Shown here in pieces: positions 1 through 12,727 of a stretch of DNA of 64,000 nucleotides. A model generated the notes under the pieces. It had not been told where the DNA came from, searched no databases, and worked only from the letters and a program-made list of their open reading frames with translations. The position numbers and the translations under genes are program-made. Position 1 is the first letter of the stretch. Every line of letters begins with the position of its first letter. Source of the stretch: Lucifuga dentata (Eukaryota > Chordata > Actinopteri > Ophidiiformes > Bythitidae); contig VXCM01001534.1 of NCBI GenBank assembly GCA_014773175.1, positions 90,660-154,659 on the forward strand, in the 5' to 3' direction.

Positions 1-663
1 TTTGGGTTTTTTTTTTTGTTTTTTGTTTTTTANTTCAAAGATAATGATGGATGTTTTGACAAAGGTCTTTGGGTTTTTTTTTTTGTTTTTTGTTTTTTAA
101 GATAAATGGCAAAACAGTTGTTGCTGAAATCCATGAAAGACCTTCCAAAGTAAACCTGATTAAATAATAAAAGTCATTAAAATTAATGAAAGTTAAAATC
201 ATCTTTTCCAACTTGATACCAATCTGGTTAACACAATTGGCTGAGATATGACTTTCCAGTTCTGACTGTCCTCTAAAATTCATGTTATTTTTTTGCAACA
301 AGTTTCTAAAATAGTTAAATTTTCGTCAGCTATTAAGTGACTCCTTACTGAATTGAAGTTTGTTTTTGCTTCTTTGAGATGCATAAAGTGTGACTGTGTG
401 ATTCTACATCCAAATCAATGGAAAACACTCATATATGTTGATTCTCTCTCTCTGCTTCTCCTGAGGCCTTTAGAAGCACAACATGAAATAAAAGGCAGAT
501 GGACAAATCTTTAAATGTGATGCATTCTTCCTCTTAGTCACAAGTCGGCCAGTTTTGGCTGACCGATGACAGGAAAACACCAAACGTAAAGGGGCTGGAT
601 GTTGTTTCCATAGAAACAGACCTCACACGAAAAGGTCACTGTCAGAGGTTTTTTTTTTTTTNN

Positions 664-715
<52 letters not shown>

Positions 716-3700
716 GGATTTAAATAGCACAATTACATGGCTTCGAATGGTGAGAGCCCCCTCTCTTTTTTTTATTATTATTTCTTTATTCTCTTTTGAT
801 GTTGAGAATTGAAGAGGGAGAGTGGTCGACAGGCTGCACGATGCCTCAGCTTTGTGTTTCGGTGCAGATACGTCGCCTGCCTGCCCCCTCAATCACTGGC
901 AGCTCCTTCCTCTCTCCCCTCCCTCTCAAGTCATTTTAATTAAGTCAGTCTCACTGGCATGGCAGGCAAAGATAATTGGAGAGGGTTTTTGGATGCCATT
1001 TACTCTAAATGACGCCTGTTTCTTCCCATTCTCTCGCCTTTTCTCCACTCTCAGCTACCCCCTCCTCCCTTCCTCTCCTCATCTCCTGGCGTAGAGTTAC
1101 CTATCTCCTCTTCCTTCCCTTTTCTCTGCTTCCATCTTATATTCAAATGTGAAATATGGATTAACCTCTTCTGTGTGGCTGAGGGGACGACTTCCTGTGA
1201 ATTGCAAATTTTGGCCAACACTGCAATTTATTTGAAATGGCAAATCAGGCGAAGCAATTTACAGGAAAGGATGAAATTCTTTGAACTTTCCTCCTTTGAA
1301 AAAAGTTTGTATTTTCTAAATGCATGGAGAGCATCTCCTGAAAAATCTTATAGAAATTTCTTTTATGTGCTGTAAGGAGAAAACAAATATAGTTCAGGGA
1401 AACAGGCTGAGCTTTGATTAGTATCTGTACATGCCTGTCTGGGTCATCAGGAACTGCTTTGAACATCTTTTGGACATCAATGTAATTATTTTACACAACA
1501 GACTTGTATTGTCATTCCCACATTAATTCCAAATATCAAGAAACAAATCACAAAATTCACAGTTTGTGTTTACTGATTAGCTTAATACAAATTTGTATTA
1601 CTGTAAATGTCACTTTAGCCACTTTAAATTCACTTGTAATGTGTGTTGTAACATAGTACGAGTGTGAAGTGTGTGCTGTGGTTTACTTATGTACATACTG
1701 AAGTACCCAATACTTGATTGATAGACCAAGTTATACAGAGTGAAAGGTGGAAGTACACGTGTCCAATCCCCCTATGGTAAATGTAATCCATGTTAATAGT
1801 ACATCAATGTTTCAGTGGTCTGTGCTCTATTTCAGCCATGTGGGATTTGTCTGTGTGTGTGAGACTTTTAAGTGTGTGTGGGGCTCCCTCTATCAATCAG
1901 GTGGGGCTGGGCCTGCTGCTGAAAGGCGGCTACAGCGGGCCACCCATCCAGCCTGCCGCTTTGGGGAGATCCAATGTCCTTAGTGCTTTAATGCGCTCCA
2001 GATGTCCTTTCAGGCGAGAGCGGGGGGAACAGAGAGGGAGAATGCATGGCTATAGTACGAGGCAGACCCAGGATCTGGCTTGTGGATTGGAGTTCTGTCT
2101 TGTTTCATGTACTCACATTCTCCTCAGGGGGGGTGTTATTGATGCACCTGCAGCTCTGGGTGGTTACTGAAGAGCTTTGTGGGAGGGTTCTTTTTTCATA
2201 TATAAAACACAACTAATAACATTTGTTCTTGTCTTTCTGATGACTGAGTGTATGTCTCTCTGTCCTACGTGCTATGCAGTGTAGCTTTATCTTCTTGCCC
2301 TCCTCTCCTCTGGTAAACCCGATTTCTTGGCTCATACGCTGGTATATTACAGCTTATGCCAGGTTAACTGTAGCAAGATGGCTACCGCAAGTGATTGTTG
2401 TGCATATCCTCTTGAATTTATGCAGTATGCAATATAATGCAAGATGCAATATCTACAAGAATCACTGGGGATTAATGTCCTGCAAAATGGCAGATAGTTA
2501 TGCAGAGAGGCTGATTGAGCGTGGTGGGGTTCATTTAATGGTTTGTTGAACTAACTTTGTTTCCACTGTGACTGCCTTTACTGCGGCACCATCTTTGTTT
2601 CTACCGTTCACCAGTAGTTTTTAAGTTTCTTTCTTTCCAATGCAGACCAGGAACAACTTATGTTTCAACCATCACACCGCCCTGTGGTGGATGTAATATA
2701 ATATTTAATCATTTAGATTGACTTTAAGTCAATATAAAACTGGCCTTACTTCCTGTTCTTCTTTGTTAGCTCCAGCATGATTTTGCATGTACTACATTTT
2801 TGTCCCATGTCTTTCCTACAGTACGCAACCACCTCTCTCTCTCTCTTGTCCCCTCATCTTCTGGTCCCTTTTCATCCCATTTCCTGTTTTATTTTAAGCT
2901 CTCCCTGTCCCATGTCCCTTTCTCTGCTTTCCCTTTGCCCTTTGTATCATCCCTTTCTATCTGTCCTCCTCTCTCTCTCTCTCTCTCTCTCTTTCTGCCA
3001 CACATAGCCCACACCTCTCCCCTTAGCATTTCAGAGGAAATTTAATATGGCTTTGTTTGGTGTTTCCAAGAATTCCATTCGGCCGCCGACTCTCTTTGCC
3101 CCCTGACTCTAAGACAAACAGAGGCCGTCCAGCCAAGAGCAGCAAACACCACTGGCGTTGACCTCATTATTTGGCCTTCTCATTTCAGACGCCTCCAGCT
3201 CCACTTCACTATCTGTTTGTTCCTTCCTGCCTGAAGTCTTTTCTAGATAGCTTTCACTTTTGGATCACAAATGTGCAGCACTACAGTGTGCCTGCAGTAA
3301 TATCATCTATAAAAGGATTCTCTGATTCCACCCAAACTGTATCACAGTGTTTGTGTGTTGAAAACTATTTGACAGCTTTTGAATCTACCTACAGACAGAG
3401 TTTAGTTTTCATGGTATTTGAACAGCTTCTGACAGCTTTTGGCAACATCTAAACAGCAAGGTTTAAAGAGATACAAGCAGTATTTCACAGTTTTTTTTGA
3501 TGATATACAAATAGTGTCAGATTTGGTGTAATGCAAATTTATGACCTTGGGCAGCTGCTTTTGAAACAGCATTAGATGGATTTTGACAGTCCCATGTTAC
3601 AAAGCACACTCAGTCAAGTTTGTTTTCATACAATACAATTGGCAAAGTAAGGTGTTGTTTACCTTGACATGTGGCAGATTTGCTCAGACTGCAATAAGCT

Positions 3701-6454
3701 TGTGTTTCCTGCAGCTCTTGAGCTTGACTACTTCTTCTTTTACCATTCCTCCTTTTAAATCTTAAGCTCCTTGAGACAAAACAGCACTGCAAAATTTCCA
3801 TAACTGATGCATTAAAACAAATTTTTAACAACAAGGAATTTGCAGCATGGTTTGCAGTTAATGTGAATGGCCTTGATGTCAAAATCAGTGCTTCCTTCAC
3901 AGTACAAATGTTTGGCAGAAAGATTAGCAACAGGCTACTCGTATTAGCAGTAGCTTAACTAATGCAACAATTACAGCTTTGATAACAAGACAGAGAGCGG
4001 AATGAAAATAAGGATGTACTGCTGTGTGATGGATGAAAGGAACCATGGCGTTTTCTCTCTAGTCACCTGTATGATCATTTTGAGATTATAGTTTACAGTG
4101 ATGACACAGCTTTGTTGAGGATGAAGATGTCATGGTTTGTTCATGTCCCTAAACATGGTTGTGATATCATGTATTGGTGTAACTAGCGCCTGCTGTGGGA
4201 CCATAGCGGAAATAGGTATGATCATGGCTTTGCATGCTATGGTGTGTCTATACTGTGCTATTCCAGGACAGTGAAAAAAGTCTAGTACATATCCCATTTT
4301 GTACCCAAACATTTTTTTTTTTAATGAGGAATTGCATTCATATGCGACTATTTTTCATTAACAACATTTTTTTTTTTTTTTTTTNGTAAATGTGATGGTG
4401 CCCAGTTTTTATCAAACAAAATGTGCATGTTAAATATCCACATGTTGATTGAATTTCTAAAACTGTTTAGACTGTTGATATCCATGGAATGTTCAATTTC
4501 AATCTTTTCAATTATTTTCTATAATATCTGATTGTGCTGATTGAGATTTGAAAAAGATTGTGATCATTTTTAAAGGCTTAATTCTTAAAAGATGTGCAGT
4601 GTCTCCATTACAACATGTTAGGATGGGTGTTACATTTTTAATTCCTTCAGAAGCTGTAAATCTGAGAATGTCAAAATAGGATGAGGAGAATGAAGGAGAA
4701 TGTCTTATTGCATATGAGCTTGGATCTGCAGCTCTTCCACCCCATTCTTACTCCCAGCTTTCCTTCTTTGTGTTGATGGAGCAGAACTGATGCTGAAAAT
4801 CTTTTAGGATTTTAGATTAAAATTGGAAACTGACCTTTAGTAGGAGTCAGGACCCAAACACTGACCTCTGGTGTACGCTCCCAATCAAAAAGAATCCTTC
4901 CCGTAACTTTCCACTGCGCTAACAGTGTCACACTACCAAAAATAAAAACCTCCCAATGAATTTTACATGAATCGCTATTGCACAGGAGTTGCATAAGAAA
5001 GTAATTTTTTAGAAACTGAGTTTGGTATAATCACAATGACTTTTGGACTGCTTACGAGATAATGATGCTCAATATAACTGAGAACAAACCAACCAAATAG
5101 CATATCCATACCTCTACCTATAACTATATTCCCAGATGTCACTTGTCTGCACAAACTCCTCCGTATGCTAAAACAGTCTGTTAGCTTTGCTGAGCTCCTC
5201 AATCCAGACTTGTTGCACATGCCAACATGGCCAGTCAGACACTGGTTCTGTCTGGGTCTCAGGCACCACTGGCTTCTTTTCTGATTCACCTCGCCAACCC
5301 AAACTCACTGCTCCCCCCCTCCCCAACCAGAGCTCTACTGACACTCAAGTGGCTCACACTACTGACACACACACTCACACACACATAGAAAGACGTACCC
5401 ACCTGATAATCCTCTTCTCACGTATCCTCCATCACTCTCCTCAAATATTCCCTTCTGCTGATCTCATTCTGAAGGAGAGTGTGTGTGTGTGTTGGGGATG
5501 ACTGGTATTGCAACGGGACTGTATGCAGATGCCATGGTCAATGTAAAGTGATATTTCAGTTTCACTTTAGCCGAACACTTCCAATTTTCCACATGTGCAC
5601 ACTTCAAAGATGTTCAGGAGCTTTCGTCCTGAAACATCAGCTGCAGGAATCAACTAGTGCCTAACTACCTGTTGAAGAGCTAGATTGCAAACACAAATAT
5701 TATGACCTAGTGGGGTAATTTTCCATGTTTGTAAATCTGTTGGAGGTAAAATAAATAAATAAATTCCTGAATTAAAACTAGGAAATTGGTGCAAAAAGTG
5801 GTTCCCAGGTGAAGCCATGATGATCCCTGCCCCAGAAATATGCGCATATCAAATGTAAATGTTCATTTGATGTGAAAAGTCATTTAATGGCTCTTACTTT
5901 AGTGTAGCAAAGTAGCTGCTTTAATTACTCAGAACTCCTTTTACTGTATCCTGAATAATGTTTCTTGACTTGATTTCTTTGAAAGATGAATTTACCCAAT
6001 GAGTGAGTGTATAGAGACACTGAATCCCCTTAACATACGGGCGTGCAGTTGCTACATAAATTAAACATGAAAAGTCATATACTTTTGCAGTAACCCAATT
6101 AAACTCCTGTTATGTAGCCTGCAAAACCCTAAATGTTGCATCTGAGGATGCGTACACCCGAACCTGTTTTCTATTGCTTTTCATGATCTACATTACTGGA
6201 TTCCCATCGACACATCCTGCAAAATTATGTTTAATCAGAATAAATGGAAGTGACATGACCTATTTTATTTATTTATTTATTTTATTTTATTTTTTGCAGT
6301 AATTATGCTTATCAAAAGTAGATATTTAAGCAAAATGCTACTATTTTTTTGTGCTTGTCTGTGCAACATCTGTCAAAATACATTAGTTTAGTGTTTGTAA
6401 TTTTTCATGTCACCCATCAATTATTATTGCACATGAGTAATGTAACATGGTTGG
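1..6454. other. Non-coding upstream region
   Basis: There is no exon with family similarity. The region holds poly-T/poly-A gaps (N at 33, 662-663 and 4385), a CT-rich stretch (2830-3000) and unique blocks. The block at about 880-1030 contains TTTTAATTAAGTCAG and may be regulatory, but this is unproven. Confidence 0.6.
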
Positions 6455-6923
6455 GAGTATGTGTTGAACATTGTCAAAGTAACAAAATAGGTTATAGAAA
6501 TGCATCTAGTAAGACAAACCTTTTGGCCCTGAACAGTCCTGAAAGCTTCATTTTTGATTGGTCATTTACTTCTGTATTACATCAGCTTGTAACACATTAA
6601 ATTTACCTACACACTTGCCAGCAATGCCCACAAAGTATGAGGGTAGCGAGTGTTTGGTCAGCATTTGTATTTTACAGTTTGTGGGTGTTGCCAACTCAGG
6701 CCTCATGCAGCTGACCAATCAGAACAGAGTGGGTTTTTTGGGAGGGGAAAGACAGTACCTAAATTTGCCTTTTTTCACTCAGTATGCACAGTAGTGCTGC
6801 AGCAAGGAAGAATAAAAGTGGATTTGCGTGTTTTTGCACATTAAAGCTTTGCAAAGTTTTCAAACTAGACCCCAAATGAAAATAAGAATATGGAAAACTG
6901 TACAATATGCATCCTTAATGCAG
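6455..6923 (+). mobile_element. TIR element family B, copy 1
   Basis: This matches the family seen in full near 61478: a TTGAACATTGTCAAAGTA block, GACCAATCAGAACAGAG, and the end AAATGAAAATAAGAATATGG. The left terminus has decayed. No protein is encoded. Confidence 0.65.
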
Positions 6924-7524
6924 CATCTCTGTGACTTTTTATTATGCTTTTGAGAACACCAACATTGACTTTTGGGTTTATAATATATATCATCTCACTT
7001 GTACATAAGTCATGTCGCCTCACCAGCAGCTAAACTTGTTGTGGAGTGACACGGATGGCACTCACTTGGAGTGCGATAAGAAGGTATCCATTTAAAAAAA
7101 GATCCTCTCAGATGCAACGGCAGATAAGCTGCACATTGTATGTTCCAGCAAACACGACAGCAGAGAAGAAGAGGACTGAAGGGGGGGAGCTGGAAAGAGC
7201 AGAGCAAAGCGTCTGGAAAGGATTCAGCGGGGAAACTCTTGTAGATTACATTTCCTCTCTGTGCGCTTGGCCGTTCCAATTTCAGCATGAATTTTTCTGC
7301 CTTCAATGTTCTGATGGTTATCAGCTTAGCAGAGGAAATGTTCTTCCTGCTGCATGTGTCACCACAGGACACGAGTGTTAGGCTTTGCGCCACCTTTCAG
7401 CATCAAAATACCTCTGCTGCTATTCTTGTAGTTGGCTGAACATAAACGAATGAATCACACAGTGCAAACAGGTGTGCATATGCCATAGTTTGTCATACTA
7501 AGACATCTATGAAGTTTCATCAGA

Positions 7525-8076
7525 TTAAAGAACCATACTGGTGATTTTGCATGTTGAGGCCAACTACTTTCCAAAACATAAAACTCTATTTTATTTTATC
7601 TGTTATTTTGTCAAATCCCCTCATCTTTCAAAATCAAATGTTAAGGTGATACACCCACCTTAAATTTGAATGTTTTGTTTGCTAACACTTTGCACAATTG
7701 TAGAATGCACAGATGTCTTAGTTTCTTGGTAAAAGCAGTTTTCTGCTGGGACTATATTCCCTGGTGGAAGTATACACTTTCTTCCATGCAGGATCTTAGA
7801 TCAGTCAAATTAAGTTACTTCAACAAATAGTTTAAATAAACATATTTTTTTACAGTGATGGATTACTTACCTCAAGCATGTTTCAAGCATCTAACAGTTG
7901 ATTTTTATAACGTACTGTAATGAACTGAAACCAATGGCAGTCTGGAAGGCAGGAAACACAATTCTAATATTTACCACTCCAATTGTATGTTTTGGAAACT
8001 TTGGCAATAATGTAACATGTATACAGGTTGTATTTATTGGGCTCAAATATGCAAAATTAACAGTATGCTCCTTTAA
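7525..8076 (-). mobile_element. TIR element family A, copy 1
   Basis: This 552-bp copy is bounded by TTAA and has long imperfect inverted ends (TTAAAGAACCATACTGG on the left; the right end reads CTCCTTTAA). The internal block AACTGAAACCAATGGCAGTC shows the copy is reversed relative to the 18698 copy. No transposase is encoded. Confidence 0.75.
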
Positions 8077-9065
8077 ATAAAACTCCCAGCTCAACTCTCT
8101 TAGCCATGCTAATCTGGATGTTAAAGGCGTTTGATTTCAGTGGAAGAGACCTGTGACACTATTAATCAAGTTGCAATTAATGAAACCGTACATATTAAAT
8201 GTGCCGATGACAAATGCTCATATCGTCTGGATGCTGAAGGAGCCGCTGGCCTGTCACAGATGATCTCCACACCCACTGTTCACCTAACGAACATATCCAC
8301 GATCCACTAAATGTCAGCTCATCCACGTTCCCTTTTCTGCTTCTGAGCCCCCATAACAAGGCCGTTGCAGTGCTATTTTTGCAAGTGGAGGGGAGCGCTA
8401 TGTTGGTGCTCTCCACCCACCCCACTCACCCATCCTCTTTCCCTGAGTGTGTGTGTGAGTGTGTGTGTGCTTGTCTGTTTGTTTTAGGAAATGATGCAGC
8501 ACCAGTTTGTGTAAATTTATCCATGACAGAGCTGAAACAAAAATAAGTTCACTGAAGTGGCTCTGACAACCCTTTGGTTTGTGTGATGTTCTCCGTATGT
8601 GCATCGTGCATGTAGCAGAGCGTGTCCGTGTCTGTGTTATGATGTTTTTATGTAGGAGGATTGAGGAGTGTGCTGCATGCAGCCTGTTGGGAGGAAACAA
8701 ACCTCCATGCTGGCATATTTGTGCTGTAGCCAGTGTGTTTATTTGAACATTTAAACATTTTATGTTATGTGAGGATCTGTAGGTCAAGATGATCTCCACA
8801 CTGATTCTGCAAGGAAATATTGATGTTGGGATAATCAGTTAATCAATCAGAGTCCTCAACTTCATCAGAATAAATTTTTGTTTTTAAGATGTAAATTATG
8901 CTTTAAATGGTTTATATCCAACTGATATACTATATTTAAACACATCTGTAGTGCGTTTGTTCTCTGTGTTCCTTTATAATTACCGAACTGCTATTAATTA
9001 TCCAATCAGTGCTTATATACGAGTCCAATAAGAAACAAATTTCCAGTGAAAGGGAGTACCTTTGT

Positions 9066-9066
9066 G

Positions 9067-9124
<58 letters not shown>

Positions 9125-9134
9125 CAATAATAAN

Positions 9135-9188
<54 letters not shown>

Positions 9189-9220
9189 CAATAATAATAA
9201 GAAGAAGAAGAATAAGAATA
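9066..9220. repeat. (TAA)n microsatellite with N
   Basis: Uninterrupted TAA units occur on both sides of an N at 9134, with short CAA and GAA variants at the end. It is probably the tail of the adjacent L2-type element. The true length is unknown because of the gap. Confidence 0.9.
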
Positions 9221-9224
9221 AGCT

Positions 9225-9430
9225 TTATTTGTGTAGCATCTTTCATACAGAAATGCAGCCCAAAGTGCTTTACAAGACATGAAGAGTCTAACAGTCAGAA
9301 GAAGCACAATAAAAGTAAAGGATAATAAGTGCATGAGTATATGATGAGAACATATAAGCACCGGTTAGCACAATATTAAATATTAAATCAGAGAGAAATT
9401 AAACAAAAAACAAAAACAAAAAAAAAATAT

Positions 9431-9461
<31 letters not shown>

Positions 9462-9870
9462 GACACACACATATACACCACATATATACATACATACACA
9501 TACACACATATGCACACACAGAAACATCCATATATGCAGTACATACATAGATATACATTTACACAGATGTAAATAAAATCAAAAGAGTACACAATTAAAA
9601 GCAGTGAGAAAACCACAATAAAAAAAATATATAAAATATAATATATAGAATTCATAAATAGTGTAAAGCCAATTACTCCAATTTAAAAGCCAGATTAAAA
9701 AAAGATAGGTCGTCAACTTCTTTTTAAAATTGGGAATCAGGGCTGCAGTTCTAATGTCGAGTAGCAGGGTGTTCCAGAGTTTGGGGGCATAGAAACAAAA
9801 AGCAGCCTCACCAATGTTCTTATGTAGAACATGTGGAACATCTAAGAGAAAAGCAGTTGATAACACACAC
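9225..9870 (-). mobile_element. L2-type LINE 3' end with (TTA)n tail
   Basis: On the minus strand the frame ending near 9690 reads AAFCFYAPKLWNTLLLDIRTA and then FKKKLTTYLF, the typical C-terminus of L2/Rex1-type LINE ORF2 proteins. A 3' UTR with a GTAAAGCACTTTGG-type block (about 9255-9275) follows and ends in a long TTA tract, as L2 elements do. Simple CA repeats at 9432-9470 interrupt it. The element is strongly 5' truncated. Confidence 0.75.
9432..9470. repeat. (CA)n microsatellite
   Basis: A CA dinucleotide run inside the L2-type element, followed by degenerate CATA sequence to about 9530. Confidence 0.9.
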
Positions 9871-12652
9871 CTCTAATTCTTCATAGGATTATCTTTTGTT
9901 TCCTCGCTATCTTCTTGTTTGGGAAGCCTTTTCGATTCTTGCTCCTTCATCCTCAGAGCAGAAATAAGAGCACTGCGCCATCCATAAAGATGGCATACCA
10001 GATCAGTTTCCAAAGGAGCGAGGAGCGAGGAAAGATTAAATAAGGGCTTCAGAATGCATCTTTACACACAGTTTTCAAACCGAAACTTCTCCTTGCCATA
10101 GATGTGGCCAATAAGGATGGTCGTGGGTGGTGTTCCACATGTTGCAGTCCTGTTGCAGGTCAAACTCTTGACTTACTTAACTTTTAATCAAAGGAGTCAC
10201 AAAGTTTAAATTGTGTGTGGAGATATGATTATGAACTGACTTTGTTTTACTAATTTAAAATATGTAAAAAAAAATGCATCTCACCTCATCATGATTGAAG
10301 ATTGTAAAATAATTTACCTGAGATGTTTTTCATCTTATATGTGTTTGGCCTCTTCAGAAAAAAAAATCACCTAATTACAATAAGGGCTTTTAGCTATGCT
10401 AATAAGGTTATTTGCATGCAAACCACCCATCCTGGGGGAATTACAGAAATACTGTAGTTATACTACCATCCACTTTACTTGAGACTTTAATTTTAAAAAG
10501 CAGGAAAAGAACAGTCAAATCGGAATGTGTAATATCCAAACAAACATTTGCATAAATACAAAGAAAACAAGAATTGGAGTCAGATTGAAGCACTGATGCT
10601 ATTGTCATCAGTTTGAAAGAAAGCGATGAATCTTGCAAACTGTCATACCCGAGGGAAATTCTTGTATCTTCATTATGGCTCTGGGGCATATTTGAATATG
10701 TGAAGGACGTTCATTAAAAAGTTGAGTAGAAAAGAATATCCTGGAAAGGTTATAAATTTTAGTCCAAGCATAAAATGTCATTGGGAAATGATAAGGACGA
10801 GTTGGAGGAACCTTGTGAGCAAATCCAGATAGCCGAATAAGCAAATAGAACAAAGAAATCAGAGCTATATTCTTGATGAAACAAATTGTTATACTTTTGC
10901 TGCATCCATCGTGCTTAAGTTTGCAGCCACATATAATTTCAGCCAAATATTCAACCAACGATTCTTTGTAGCACAAGTTTTGTACAGGTGATTAATTTGA
11001 CTGGTGATCAAAGTAATAACCTTACCAACACACTGTCATGCAAACATTACTATTTTATATTATATTACTCTAATCACATTGGACTTCTTTGAATGCCTTG
11101 TATAGATTTAGCATCTTTATTCTAACAAAATGATACAGTATAAAGTGACCCCTGAAGTGCTACGCACCATATCCATCCAAATCCAAACCCAGGGATTGTT
11201 TGTAGCAGGATTTCAGGAGGTTTTTCCAAACATTAGGAGCTGGTGAAGGATAAAGTTGCTTTGTGCAGCTTTAATCCTATGAGACCACAAATTTTGTTCA
11301 TTCCAGTTTGTTTCTAGCTGACTCCAGGTTCTTATCATTTAATTAACTGGCCCCCACTGAATATGCCCAGCTGAGTAGTCAAGACTCAAAACCAGCAGGT
11401 AACAAGAGATTGTTTAGCTATATGAAGTATCCGCTGTGAAGTTACTGTCTGATTTGATAAGATGCTACAGTTCAAATTCTGAACACGGGCCACGGGCCAG
11501 AAGACATCACTTTGTATTTTTCATTTGGACATAAGGCCATCTTGGTCTATGACTCTACGTTATACTCTGCTGCAATATTTCCAACACAGATATTTATACC
11601 ATATAACAGATAACATGTGTCTAGTATTAATTAAGTTTAAAAAAATCTCCATTTTACAGAAATGGTCTCCAGTTCAGGATCAGTTAAAGGATTACATCCT
11701 CCTCTACATGAAAACTGTAAACTGTAAACTCTTGTAAACTGACCTCTTTTCCCCTCTAAACCTTTTGGGAGGAGAATTCGATAGGGTGCATATCTCCACT
11801 AAGGCCAAACAAGTGCTGACAAAATTTGTCTTATTCTGACAAAATATTGGCCTAAAGAGAAAGAAATGATCAGATTTAAACACTTTATTTGTCATAAGAA
11901 ACAGCAGCTTTTAAAATGATCTGGATCACCAAATTGCACCTACTGATTGTCTCTATCATGAGATAAATATGCCTGATTTTGCCATTAAAATTAGTAGATT
12001 AATTTTAAAGAATTTTTTTTTTGTTTTTTGGGAAAATCCTCCTTGATGGAGGTAATAATGTCTAAAAATCATTTTGCCATCAAGCTAAATCAAGTTGGGT
12101 TTGTTTTGTATCCAGTGACAACACTGTATAAGATTATATGCTGTATAATATGTAATGCTGAATTTCAGTCTTATTCTTCAAAATAATTAGTAACCACATC
12201 CATGAAACTGTAATCTTGAAATCTACAACCTTGAAATCAAGTTTGACTCATGAGATGAAACATTTTGTTCACACTGACAGAAGTAGCATTCACAACAATG
12301 CTGACATTCTCTTTGCTCATATTCACGACTTGTCTGTCTTCCGGATGATCATGAGTCCAATCAGCAAGAGCAGATGAATAAATGATGCTTGTCTGAATTA
12401 GACGTGTGGGCTGGTGGTGCAGCTGGGTGGAGGCAGGGGTGGAGGCAGGGCTGCTGGCTTGGGTTAATGAGGTGGTCTGGGAGTGTGAACCGGGGTCCTG
12501 GCTACTGCATGTGTGCAGCTCGTCTTAGCCTGAGGGGGATTTGTAGCCCTAAGACCACTGGTGAGCGTATCTTTGCCTCTGGCTATGAATGTACTTGTGT
12601 GTGTTTCAGTGTGTGTGTGAATACTTGCATGTTAGACAGAGAGAGATAGACA

Positions 12653-12668
12653 AAGTGTGTGTGTGTGT

Positions 12669-12722
<54 letters not shown>
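12653..12722. repeat. (GT)n microsatellite
   Basis: About 70 bp of GT with a single GA interruption. Confidence 0.92.

Positions 12723-12727
<5 letters not shown>

Noticed and set aside
7010..7393. 127-residue minus-strand frame with an overlapping plus-strand frame
   Set aside because: Neither frame has a recognisable domain, splice context or family similarity. Two overlapping frames of similar length suggest chance.
9066..9220. Possible CRISPR-like or satellite array
   Set aside because: It is a trinucleotide microsatellite without spacers. No CRISPR array would be expected in a fish genome.
8936..9361. Long open frames rich in Leu, Tyr or Ile
   Set aside because: They are translations of the TAA microsatellite.
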